From NCBI GenBank assembly GCA_015680685.1, contig MNCI01010808.1, forward strand, positions 7,239 through 71,238: a stretch of DNA of 64,000 nt, read 5' to 3'. This document shows positions 10,761-21,299 of the stretch, one piece after another. The notes beneath the pieces were generated by a model. The model did not search any database, had not been told where the DNA came from, and was given only the letters and a program-made list of their open reading frames with translations. This DNA is from Gnetum montanum (taxonomy: Eukaryota; Streptophyta; Gnetopsida; Gnetales; Gnetaceae). Numbering within the stretch: the first letter of the stretch is position 1; every line of letters starts with the position of its first letter. A program made the translations under genes and the position numbers.

Positions 10761-13700
10761 TTACGCATCCCCTCTAATACCACTGTCACCAGTATCCCTT
10801 AAGTCCACCTCTAAGCCTAACAAATCGTCCTCGAGTGGGCCATCCATTTTAGAGAGTATTCCTTCATGAGGAATGTCATCTTCATGGGGTTCTTACACTA
10901 ACACTGGCTCGCCAATAGGATGGTCTGTGTGATTACGCTCGTCATCCTGTCCACCGTCTTCATCCACTCCTTGTGCCTACATACAATAAATACATAAGTA
11001 ATAGCCATGATAGGATAAATCAAAAAATTTAAATTCAATAGCACTCAAACTTACTCGTGATGGTCCTGCATCTGCAGCAAAGGGGAGTTGATCTAAATCA
11101 ACCCACAGGCGTTGCATAATTTCATCTTCAATTAACTCAAACCAAACTCCGTCCCCCAGATTAGTTCCAGCCTTTACCTTCCCTTTCTCCATGCTAGTCC
11201 ATCGGGGTGGTTCGGGGAGAAAGTAGGGACTATAGTCTCTTCCCCGGGAAGAGTAATTTCCCTTTCCAGGAACGCACTTACCGTTACCTACTCCTGGAAC
11301 TTCTCGAAGGCCTTAGATGTACCAATGACATTGAGGAACACCTACAAGGATTGAGCTTCAACAGGAGAATCTCGATAGTGCTGACGATAAGTGATACTTT
11401 CTCTCTTATACAGATGCTTATGATCTTTTTCTTTCTGCCCCCACTCTTGGACACTTGCGAAAAAGTCCTTCCAGTCCTAGTTCTTTTGGGCCGAGAGCTC
11501 TATTTACATCCTTTGCTCCACCAATTTGCGACTAGTTTGTACACTGTTTCTGACCACGGTCCAGTAGCGAGCGTAGTCAATGATAGCCGTCCGCCAGTCC
11601 TCTTCACCTGTTCTTCGCACTTGTAGGAATTCACATCACAATCTTAAGTCTCCGACCTCTTTGGTCAAAGACATCCTTTCCTTCTCTGACCTCTATAGCT
11701 TCTTCTAGAGGTCTTCATTAACGTTTTGACTCCCCCACAAGGAGCGGGTTGAGCGTAACGCACATTTACGCATTTCCTCATAAATGTTGTGTGGTATGAC
11801 CGCGCCATCCGGTGAAGGCTCCACAGTGTCTACGTCAATGGGCTGCGTAGAGTCCCATCGCAGGTGAGCTCCTGATAACAAATATTATCAAATGTAAATA
11901 AACATTATAACCTTATAATAAAATAAGCGTACTATAGCCGTAACATACCAGCCCCAGGATCGACGCGCTCGAGGTGCTCGATCATATCACTGACAACGCC
12001 TTCCATGAAAGCAAACTTATCAAGGAATTCCGCCCACACTCTGGTTACAATGGCGGACGAGGATGCACCTCCTTCATCTGTAGCGTAACTAATTCAAAAT
12101 TTCTAGTTATTAATAGAATTCCTTAAATTTTTCATACACTACTTACCTATCCCTGTCCCAGTGGGAAGTGTGTCAATATTTTCCACCTCCTCTCTCTCTT
12201 CATGCACAAGGGTCTGTGTGTCACTTACTCTAATAGCCAGGGCCTCCTCTTCCAAAATTGGGGCCCCTTCCCCACGGAGTAATATCACTGCCACTATTTC
12301 AGGGGTCAACCGCTCTATAGGTCTCCCTGTTTATGCCACATAACACATTTAAATAATTCAGAATACCCTTAATAAAGTTGTATGGTACAACAATTGCCAT
12401 AACTTTTACTATGTCTTTACGCTTACTAGGCAGAGGTTTACTCCGTTGACACTTGACTTGCACAGTTCTACCCGTGCTACCTGCTGGTTCCGCAGGTGCC
12501 TCAGTTAGATGAGGCCTTTTTCGCTAAACTAACACATCTACTATCTCTGCCGCTAGGTGCTTTCCCCATGACGCATCACTGGTGTAAGTGGGAAGCACCC
12601 CACCTAAGCTGGCAGGGCCTCGCATTCGAGGTGCCACCACATCCCTAGTCGTTATAGAAAGCGACTCCCCAATTCCCTCTGGAGGATCCTGTGACCAAGT
12701 AGTGCCAAAGAGATGGGAGATCCAGGGTTTGGATAACTGGTCTCGATCCTGTTGCACCCAGACCCCATTCCTCTAGACCACCAAAAATTTGGAAAAACAT
12801 CGGAGGCAAGCTATGAAGAAGGTAAAGTGCACACTGAAATGAGACTCGAGCTTCTGGCAAAGCTTGATCATCTCAGTGCATAACCCCTCAGCGAAATAGC
12901 TTGCCCAGTCAAATTTGGTCCCTTCCTCAATTACCTCTCGCATAATACGGGTCTGTTCTATAGTAAAGAACTTCCCCTACGAGAGCGTTCTAGGGAAGGC
13001 CTAGGCCCGGAAGAGGGGATAAATAGTCTTGGCGGCCTCTAACTCGATCTTCTCACAGGGAATCCCCTTCGTATCCTTCTTAGTCCCTAGCCACTCCTCC
13101 AGCTCTTCCTGACATTTGATGCTTCTCCTTGATTTTTCCTCTATGGGAAGACCATCAGAGGGGATGCCAAAGAGGTCAGTAAATAGTTGAGCGTCAATAT
13201 CAAAATGCACATGCACGTTACGCACGCACATGCAAAAATGTTTAGCCCCCTCGCTAAAGGAGTTAACCAGGGTTAACATTTTGCTTGCGGGGACATCAGG
13301 GGTTACAGCCAAAAATAAATGCATTAGCCTCGCTTCCCATAGCTTAGTGACCAATGCAACTGGGGCCGCCGCGTGGCCGAGCCAGCGTTGTGGTTCCTTT
13401 ATGTCGCCATAATGGAAGAGGAGGGTGTTCACCTCGTGGCCAGAAATTGTGATGGTAATCTCCTGGGATTCCCTAACTGACAACACAAGATGCAAGTCAA
13501 GATAGCGTAAACACTTTTACACAACATTTCAAACTAAAAAAATAATAATATCCTGTAAGCAAAAAAGCCTCACCAGGTCCAAATGGCAAAGGAAATGGGG
13601 GAAGCTTCCTTTGCACATCTGCGAGGGTGAGGGACGAGTTCAATGTTCATTCCTCATGTAACCACCTGAGATTCTGACAACTCTTGAAGGAATCAGCATA

Positions 13701-14767
13701 ACGGGTGGGATACTTAGGTATTTCGAAGGATATTTTCCCCATTACACTGGCGCGCACGTTGCTAGTGGACATAAACTCATTTATTGTCATTTCGGTCCAG
13801 GTCAATGTATCATTATTGCCCACTAACCCATTTTCATTGATGAAGAACCTGTATCATATAGCACATTACCATCTTATGCTTTGCAAATTTAGACATTAGA
13901 AAACATGCTAACAACACCATAAGTAAAATGACCTACCCACCTGAATAATACACCATGCCTGGTGGATTATGAAAGTAAGTCGAGACATGACGAGCCACGA
14001 ACAAAGTATTATACACATAATAACAGTTAAATCTGGGCATCTCCCAGATCCAACTTAGATGCCTCAATCCTCTAGTGCTAAGTTCGCGGTCTTGGGGACG
14101 ACCAGTATCAATAGCCCCATCTATCAGGAAAGCTAGGATGCCCTGTGTAGAACTGACTAACAGATGTTCCAAAATAGCACCAGCCACATCGCCCAACAAA
14201 TGCAACGACATAATAATACTATAATTATGCAAAAAAAATTGCAGAAACTCCAGTGCACCCTTCCAGAACCATATAGCCTTCCCCTGCAAATGAGTCTGAG
14301 GGGGAGGAACATTGGGTACGAGAGGGTTTATACAACATAAAACCCCAACTATGTCTAAAATGATTAAGACAGGTTTTACCATGATACTGTATAGAAAATA
14401 AACATGTTACCATTTAGATTCCATTGCATGCTTAAACTATAGGAAAAATTACAAATTACGCTTTAACCATACACCTAAAATCGCTTAAACCCTTGTAATA
14501 GTACAAGGTTTGTCTCAGACAATGGTGATAGACGTAATACTATTGCCTAAACCCTCATTTTAATACGAGGTCTACATCCTAAAACTCTAGTTTACACAGA
14601 TGACGCTAAAGGATAAACACAAGAAAAAGCATACCACCAGAAGCTTACTGATTCAGGGGAGTGACATCTTTCACTTCGACCAAGGCCTGTGAAGCACACT
14701 GCAGGCTCCCTTGTACCTCGTCGATTTTGGCCAATTTGGTATTCTTTCCTCTCATGTTCGGTGCCAT
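10761..14767 (-). pseudogene. E1 antisense spliced gene, eight exons, unknown protein
   Basis: Minus-strand exons: 14649-14767, 13937-14386, 13574-13848, 12427-13476, 12147-12326, 11949-12077, 11055-11871, 10761-10976. The donors are GTAAGC, GTAGGT, GTGAGG, GTAAGC, GTAAGT, GTATGT and GTAAGT; all acceptors end CAG or TAG. Intron phases are 2,2,1,1,1,1,0 and each junction keeps the frame. Introns are 69-262 bp. The start ATG is at 14767, with a TATA box 123 bp upstream. The product would be about 1080 residues: a basic N-terminus, VLIILDIVGVLCCINPLV in exon 2, a block with FTDLFGIPSDGLP in exon 4, a coiled-coil-like Lys/Glu part plus IIDYARYW in exon 7, and an acidic tail. Damage: TGA in exon 3, four stops in exon 4, several stops and a one-base shift in exon 7, TAA at 10893. 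Exons 1, 2, 5 and 6 are open. The family is not recognised; a distant link to plant transposon-associated proteins is possible. Confidence 0.85.
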
Positions 14768-14889
14768 TGTTACACTCCTAAACACCTTCACAAATAACGT
14801 GCTGTGATCTTTTACTCTTTCTTCTTCTCTCTACGACAGCCGAAAATTCAAATTTGTGATAGCCAACAACCTGTTTTCGATAAGAACTA

Positions 14890-14899
14890 CCTACTTATA
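14890..14899 (-). promoter_or_regulatory. TATA box of the E1 antisense gene
   Basis: The minus strand reads TATAAGTAGG, 123 bp upstream of the antisense ATG. The E2 copy has TATAAATAGG at 36986-36995, 126 bp upstream of its ATG. Conserved sequence and spacing in two diverged copies support a real promoter. Confidence 0.65.
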
Positions 14900-15014
14900 T
14901 GCAAAACTAACTGACTTGATACCCGATTAAAGCGAGACTTCCCAAATGCTCGTGTCAGTATGAGCTGGAACCCAAAGATTAGGGCATTAATTGTGGTAGA
15001 TATTGCATACATTA

Positions 15015-15041
15015 TGGTCTGAAACGACCTTAAACTACTGC
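15015..15041 (+). repeat. E1 array B: single AAACTA unit upstream of the antisense promoter
   Basis: One unit, TGGTCTGAAACGACCTTAAA followed by CTACTGC, has the same plan as arrays A and C. It lies about 115 bp upstream of the antisense TATA box. E2 has at least five units in the equivalent place. Confidence 0.55.
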
Positions 15042-15220
15042 ATCTTATCATCTTGTAATCAGGTCACATTAATTACAGATTTTTCACAGTATCCAAGATT
15101 CAGTTAGCTCTTCACGCTCGGCAATGTCATGCCATACCTTTTTTCAAAACTACACCACGTGTCATACATTAATACTGGCGACATCTAACTTAGCATTTTC
15201 CTAACCACTTTCATATTTGG

Positions 15221-15231
15221 CAATTTTGCAG
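15221..15231 (+). promoter_or_regulatory. Candidate sense-strand 3' splice site before RT
   Basis: CAATTTTGCAG ends at 15231, and the RT frame is open from the next base (15232) to a TAG at 15382. Ogre elements splice out the region between protease and RT, so a sense intron here would remove the antisense gene from the pol mRNA. E2 lacks the AG at the aligned place, and I found no convincing donor after protease. Confidence 0.35.
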
Positions 15232-16412
15232 GATAGTTGGCAACTGGGAAAAACTTTATCTGCACCCCTAGCCTTAGCAGGCCTACATGGGGAAATCATT
15301 AGACAATTTGATCCCACGCTAGTAGAAACTAGACTTGCCCTCAATGATGCAACCATAGCCACATCAAAAAAATCTCTAGACTAGCCAGAAAAATCGACGC
15401 GTACGCTAGACCTGGAGGCTAGAGATGTAACCAAAGACCCCCTTTACAAGGTCTCTGTGGTTACGCGTAAAGGTGAGACTAAAACTCTTAAGGTTAGTTC
15501 TTTACTAGACCAAAAGGCACATGACAACATAAAACAGGTGCTCCAGAACAATGTCACAGTGTTTGCATGGTCATATGAAGATATGTCGGGACTAGACCCA
15601 AGATTAATACAACAAAACATAATTTTAGATCCTCATGTCAAAGAAATTAGACAAAAAGCATGGAAAATTAAGCTAGAAGTCGCGCTAGCAGTACGTGATG
15701 AGATCACTAAACTGTACCAAGCTAGTTTTATTCGTGTTGTCAATTATTCAGACTGGGTATCTAACATTGTAGTTGTCCCCAAAAAGATTGGAGGGATACG
15801 CATCTTCATAGACTTCCGAGACTTGAACAAAGCTACAATCAAGGATACTTTCCCACTACCCAGTATTGACCAACTAGTGGATACAACCGCTAGGCATGCA
15901 CTTTTATCCTTCATGGATGGCTTCTCAGGCTATAATCAAATTCGCATCAACCCAGAACACTAGCTGACAACAACATTCATGACACCCTAAGGGACCTTTT
16001 GTTATACCATGATGCCTTTTGGTTTAAAAAATGCCAAAGCTACGTATCAACGAGCTATGATGTACATCTTTAGTGATTACCTCCTAGGGAAATTGAATGA
16101 TTGTGTTGACGACATAACTGTTAAGTCTATAAGGTCAGAAGATCATTCAGAGGATCTGGAGTTAGTCCTTAAAAGATGCTCTAAATACGACCTTTGGCTT
16201 AACCCAAAGAAGTGCGTATTTGAAGTCAAAACTGGATGCATGCTGGGGTTTTTGGTATTGGAAACTAGTATATGGGTAGACCCTAACAAATTCAAAGCCA
16301 TTGTTGAATTGACACCCCCTACAAATATCAAGAAATTATGTGGATTACAAGGGAGGTTACAATTTATCAGGCGATTCATTTCGAGACTAACAGATAAGTT
16401 ACACCCCATGTA
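15232..16412 (+). pseudogene. pol: E1 reverse transcriptase
   Basis: The frame is constant through all of pol. The linker SLLDQKAHDNIKQVL leads to VFAWSYEDMSGLDP (about 15559-15600), the usual start of the plant gypsy RT. FIDFRDLNKATIKDTFPLP and SFMDGFSGYNQI follow. Two stops at 15961 (TAG) and 15988 (TAA) stand where E2 has Gln and Trp. The catalytic box at 16102-16113 reads CVDD, while E2 keeps YVDD. The thumb-side block includes PKKCVFEVKTGCMLGF. RT would copy the genomic RNA into DNA in the particle. This copy is inactive. Confidence 0.9.
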
Positions 16413-16432
16413 GCATCTGCTTAAAAAGGGGG

Positions 16433-16900
16433 TTAATTTTGAATGGATAGATGATTGTTAGCATGTGTTTGATAGCTTGAAGCAAGAACTTCAATGCTTG
16501 CCAATAGTATTCTTACCGCAAAGGGATCAACCGTTTTACATTTACCTCGCAACATCAGATGTAGCCTTAGCTGCATTACTCTGTCAAAAGAGAAATGATG
16601 GGTCAGAAGTACCCATATACTACTTGAGTCATGCTCTATGTGCATATGAAACGAGGTATAATGAGGTAGAGCATAATTGTTTAGCATTAGTATTTACGCT
16701 CAAAAAGTGCAGACACTATCTCTTCCGTAGTTAGGTCAACATAATCTACAAAAATAACATCCTTAGAGCTATTACGCACAATTTGTATGAAAGTAGTAAA
16801 ATAGCTCGTTGGAAAGCCATCACGGCAGAATTCGATTTGCATTACATTGGTCAGTCTTCTATGAAAGGCCGAGTGATAGCTGACCAATCAATAACATCAC
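16433..16900 (+). pseudogene. pol: E1 gypsy-type RNase H
   Basis: The domain continues in the RT frame. FYIYLATSDVALAALLCQK is the first RNase H block, and NEVEHNCLALVFTLKKCRHY holds the glutamate helix. The first acidic residue, normally in LxxDAS, is here LATSD. Stops occur at 16458 (TAG) and 16732 (TAG). The domain ends with LRAITHNLYESSKIARWK and DLHYIGQSSMKGRVIADQ, which match the tether seen before the second RNase H in Tat elements. Confidence 0.85.
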
Positions 16901-16977
16901 CTATTGACAGTCAGGCAACCATAAAGCCTGAATTTCCAAACGAGCATGTACATAGTCTAAGCCCTGTCCTAACAAGC

Positions 16978-17440
16978 CTCGAAGCAACATTACATTTTGA
17001 TGGAGCTTCAACCGCTAGAGGCAGCAGTGCTACCACAGTCATTACGCTATCACCTGAGGATGTACTTCTTCACGCTTACCGCTTGACCTTTCCCTGTACG
17101 AACAATGTGGCAGAGTACGAGGGGCTCCTCAGGGGATTATTAACAGCCAGAGAGCTCGATGTTCAACACCTAGCAATTAGAGGCAATTCGATGCTTGTTA
17201 TAAATCAAATCACAAGAGTCTACGCCTGCAAGGCTGCACATTTACAGCCCTACTACGATATGGCTAAAGATCTTCTGAAGCAATTTGCAGTAACCAATCT
17301 CTAACACGTGGCTCGAAATGACAACACGCTAGCCGATGCACTAGCTACATTAGCTTTAAATGTGCCATCACACCTGTTTGACACTTGTCCCACCTTAATA
17401 AAAGAGTGTACAGATCCTATCATTCAGACAGCATAAATAT
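16978..17440 (+). pseudogene. pol: E1 archaeal-type second RNase H (aRH)
   Basis: EATLHFDGAS starts the domain; CTNNVAEYEGLLRGLLTA carries the glutamate. The third catalytic position normally reads GDS, but here it is RGNSMLV, with Asn at 17185-17187. The E2 copy also has GNS (39654-39656). YACKAAHLQPYYDMAKDLLKQF and the NTLADALATLAL end are typical of the family. A stop at 17302 (TAA) breaks the frame. A second RNase H is diagnostic of the plant Tat lineage. It probably helps remove RNA during plus-strand priming, but the D-to-N change may have abolished catalysis. Confidence 0.85.
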
Positions 17441-18711
17441 CTTCACTGCTCAAGGATAGAATGCCAGAATGGTACGATAATATTAAAAATTACCTCCTGC
17501 ATGGCGAGCCACCACACGGGCTAACAAGCACACAAAATGATGCAATCCATAAGCAAGCTAGGTAGGACATCATCATAGGAGATAGTACCCTTTGTAGATG
17601 ATCTTTCGATGGAGTACTGTTTACTTGTGTTAAGAAAGACCAAGCACAATGCATAGTCGGCGAAGTTCAAAAGGGATTATGCGGAGGACACGTAGCACCA
17701 TGAGCCATGGCCTCTAAAATCCATCGCTTAGGGTATTATTGGCCATATATGGAAAAATACTGTCTTACAAAGGTTAAAACATGTGACACGTGTCAATGTT
17801 ACGTGAACCTTATACATGTGTCGCCTACGGAACTACACACGACTCAGATCACATAGCCCTTTCAACGATGGGGATTAGACATTATAGGGCCTATCACACC
17901 AAAATCTTCCGTAGGTCACAGTTTCATAATCACCACCACTGAATATTTCACAAAGTGTGTGAAAGCCATCCCTTTGCGAAAGATGACATCTCAACAGATC
18001 TGCCATTTCATTTTAGACAATATCGTAACTAAATTTGGCCTCCCGATGACTATCGTAACCGACAATGGGCCACAATTTAGTAGTGTGAAAACCAAATCTT
18101 TTTGTGATAGCCTTGGTATCAAACAATCTATTTCCTCACCTTACTACCTGCAAGCAAATGGTCAAGTTGAAGCAACAAACAAGGTCATTATCAATTTGCT
18201 CAAGAAAATGCTCAGCAGCAATAAAAGACGATGGCATGAGAAGATCCTCTATGTGCTATGGGTGTATCGTACCACATGTAGAACAGCTACAGACAGTACA
18301 CCCTATAACCTAGTCTATGGATCTGAGGTGGTGCTACCCCTCAAATTACAAGTTCCTTCTCTACGAATGGTTCTCTCCACAATTATAAATGATGCTCAAC
18401 ACACCGAGTCTCGGATCATGGATTTGGACTTAGTAGAGGAGAAACGAATACAGACGCTTGATACCATCGAAAAGTATCAAGATAAGCAGAGGCAGAAGCA
18501 CCATCATAATCTTCAACAACCTCCGATTGAGAAGGGAGATTTGGTCCTCAAGGCCGTTCGTGAACCAGTAGGAAAGTTCTCTACAAACTGGGAGGGCCCT
18601 TTCTTGGTAGTTGATGTGTATGGAAACAGTGCATTCAAGCTAGCAGATATCAACGGAAATGAGTTACCGAATCCCGTGTACCATATATACCTGAAGTGGT
18701 ACTACATCTAG
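17441..18711 (+). pseudogene. pol: E1 integrase
   Basis: The zinc-binding region reads EVQKGLCGGH...GYYWPYM...CDTCQCY. The first His has become Gln (17668-17670), where E2 keeps His. The catalytic core keeps D in WGLDIIGPI, D in IVTDNGPQFSS and E in NGQVEATNK. The C-terminal part has a GPFLVVDVYGNSAFKL fold and ends HIYLKWYYI, the Tat-type HLK.YY end with no chromodomain. Stops lie at 17434, 17563, 17701 and 17854. From 17959 to the TAG at 18709 the frame is open for 250 codons. Integrase would insert the DNA copy with a 5-bp target duplication. Confidence 0.9.
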
Positions 18712-18743
18712 CTGCATATCCAGAGTTAACATCAGGGATCATC

Positions 18744-19262
18744 GTCTGCTACGACGTAAAACTGGCATTCTCCTCACGCATCCGCCACGACACTAAATTG
18801 GCAGTGATCGTCCGCTACGATGTAAAACTGGCACTTTCTACATGCTTCCACCACGACACTAAACTGAGAACGATCGTCTGCCATGACGAAAAACTAGCAA
18901 GTTGCAATCGTCCGCAACGATGTAAAACTGGCAATGTTGTACAAGTCCACCATGACATGAAACTGGCATTTCTTGCACGCATCCGCCACGATGCTAAACT
19001 GGCATCGACTGTCCGCCATGACATAAAACTGGCGAACGTAAGCATCCGTCTACTAAGACGTAAAACCAGCACAAACATGTCCCTGGGTCACGACATGAAA
19101 CTGACATCCATAGCAGGGTCTGCTGAGACCATAAACCAGCTCTACCACCATCCGCTACAACGTAAAACTAGCATTTTTCAGTCCGCCTAGACTTTAAACT
19201 GGGACCATGGTCTGCTGAGACTTAAAATCAACAACAACAGTCTACCAGGACTTAAAACTAGA
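18744..19262 (+). repeat. E1 array C: 3' UTR tandem repeats
   Basis: About 16 units of 28-38 bp share GTCCGCYACGAYGTAAAACT followed by GGCA, then a variable spacer. Hypervariable tandem repeats between integrase and 3' LTR are known for Tat/Ogre elements and can seed satellites. Several open stretches on both strands here are just repeat units read through. Confidence 0.9.
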
Positions 19263-20446
19263 CCTACAAACCACCAACATACAAATCAAGCGAGCATAAT
19301 CGACTTTCTGCGGCTACAAAAACAAACGGGGTGGGATGTTGGGATAGCCCCAGCATCACTACCTCACAGGCATTCTGCTGATTCCTTGGATGTGCTGAAA
19401 GGCATACTACTGACCCCTTGGAGATGTCGTCACTGCACCTATTTCAACGGTGGCACCTCTAAGAGTTTAGTTCACCATCCGAAGCCCCAAATGAGTTCTC
19501 ATCAACTACGACCCTGGGGATCTCCTCTCATCATCACTATCAAGCTCTGGCTTCACAGATTCACCTAGTTGGTTCTTTGCATAACCAGTCGGGTGCGATG
19601 AGTCTGATGTTCTTTGGTGGCGATATGCTGGGTCGAGCACCAACATTGAGACCCTGGCCTCTTGCTATGGCTCCTTCTTCATGGCCCGCTCACTCTGTCT
19701 CGTCCCAAACGGTACTTGTTTCAACAACTTCATGGGCGATTCGGCTGAACAATGGCATCCTCTATTTTCCCTTTTGATTGCAGGTTACTTGCCATGAGGA
19801 TGTCGTTCAAAGTACGTTCACCAGAGTAGTGAAGTACGTATAGTGTTTTGAGATGGCTGCTCAAGTTAGCCTATCTACTTAGGAGTGCAACCCTGCCTTC
19901 CAGATCTCTTGTTCCTATTCCCCTCCTTGGCCGTTCCACTTGCTTTCCTTGTACAAAATGCGAATACGTAGCATACGCTTTACGCATTTGCATTACAGTC
20001 AAGTCCATGAACTGGTGCAATGCAACTTGCCTAATGGACGCAAAGAAAAAAAGGGGGTTGGCAAAATGGATGAAACACAACTCATCTAGGCCGAGCAGAT
20101 GCAACGCAATTTGTCTATGCAAGCTCCTTCATCTACAAAATGATGACATAACTCCATGCAAATGAAATCGTAGGAGAAGGCCTAAGTGCTTATGCGTGAA
20201 AGACTGTACTCCCTCATTTGAGTCTTCCCCGAACCTCACCTGAGTCTTCCCCAAATCTCTCTCCTCTTACCTCTATATGAATTCCCTCCCATATCATTTT
20301 ATCTCCCCTCCGTCTCCCTCATTTCTGCACTTCTACATTGATAGGGTGACACTTGAGTAACCGTTGATGAACGTTGTTGGTACTTTCACCCATCCGATGT
20401 TTCGTATTATTTGTTGATGTCTTTTGGGCAAGCCCTCTAAACGTCA
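19263..20446 (+). other. E1 3' untranslated region
   Basis: There is no coding homology. GGGGTGGGATGTTGGGATAG near 19328 aligns with GGGGTGGGACATTGCAG in E2 near 41612, so the 3' UTR is shared between copies. Short open stretches here do not correspond to E2 frames. Confidence 0.6.
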
Positions 20447-20461
20447 ACAAAGAGGGGCCAT
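20447..20461 (+). promoter_or_regulatory. E1 polypurine tract
   Basis: ACAAAGAGGGGCCAT directly precedes the 3' LTR, and AAACGTCAAC before it is identical in E2. The tract would prime plus-strand DNA synthesis. Confidence 0.8.
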
Positions 20462-20631
20462 TGAAACACCGTGAAAATCATGAATCGGCCTAGGGTGAAG
20501 ATTCATGATTCAGGCAAAAGTTTGCGACAAAAATCCAGAAGATAGCATAAGGCAAAGAGGCGCGCAACATCAAGTCTCCAAATTTCTTACGGAGTCCAAC
20601 CTTACTTACTTTATTTTCTCTCTTTATGCTA

Positions 20632-21125
20632 CATTACACAACATAGCATAATGATGTTTGGTGTAACTTTGTTTAATGTAGCCCAATATCAGAAAGTAAC
20701 TTACTTCGACAAATTCAACAAGGTTTATAGTCTAAGACTTATTGCACATTCCGCTAAGTCTTTGTTCAGGGCTGGGTTTACGCTTCGTTACGCAGAGTAG
20801 CGTAATGAGCTTCGAGGAAGTCAAAGTCAGAGTTCAAAGAAGCGCGGCAGATTGATTTCTTATTTGCAGATTGGCCGCTTTACGCTTATTACGCTACGTA
20901 GCGTAAACAAGCGTAACTTATTGTAAAGTTGACCATTTTTATGCACTATTACACTTTTCGGTGTAAATGAGCGTAAAGTAGCTTGAGTTAACTACTTCTA
21001 CACTCTATTACACTCTACACGCTATGTAGCATAAATGAGCGTAATACAGCCTAAAGTCAACTAAGGAAGTACCCAACAAGCATCTGCTATTACATAATAC
21101 GCTCATCAGTGTATCACAGCGTAAT
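20632..21125. repeat. Palindrome cluster in E1 LTR U3
   Basis: Repeated near-palindromes include TTACGCTACGTAGCGTAAAC near 20891 and TTACACTTTTCGGTGTAAAT near 20946. Spacing is roughly 60-150 bp. E2 LTRs have the same type of motif with GCTATGC in place of TTACGC. This part of U3 is otherwise poorly conserved. Confidence 0.7.
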
Positions 21126-21291
21126 CATGAGATGGCTTCAGCAGAAGTGGTTGATGGCGTACTTTTCCCCCTTTCCCAAAAACGTGATGCAACATGACCA
21201 GTTTCAACATAAAGTTTGCCAAGTCAACGGTATTTTGAAGGTTCAAGACATGTGTCATCAGGGTTGTGCCTTCTTCACGTACTACTGAACC

Positions 21292-21299
21292 TATAAATA
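21292..21299 (+). promoter_or_regulatory. TATA box in E1 3' LTR
   Basis: CCTATAAATACTCC. Both E2 LTRs have CCTATAAATACC at the same relative place, so this marks the U3/R junction, with the start expected about 30 bp further on. Confidence 0.75.

Noticed and set aside
13230-13412. Plus-strand open stretches opposite the antisense gene exons
   Set aside because: They have no conservation at protein level between E1 and E2, while the minus-strand frames do. They are shadows.
10244-15231. The antisense region as a separate nested insertion
   Set aside because: It occupies the same place in two independently inserted elements, without LTRs, terminal repeats or target duplications, so it belongs to the family.
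18744-19262. CRISPR-like array of short repeats with variable spacers
   Set aside because: Units are strongly diverged, spacers are short and related, and the array sits in the 3' UTR of a plant retrotransposon next to integrase. Tandem repeats there are usual for the Tat lineage.
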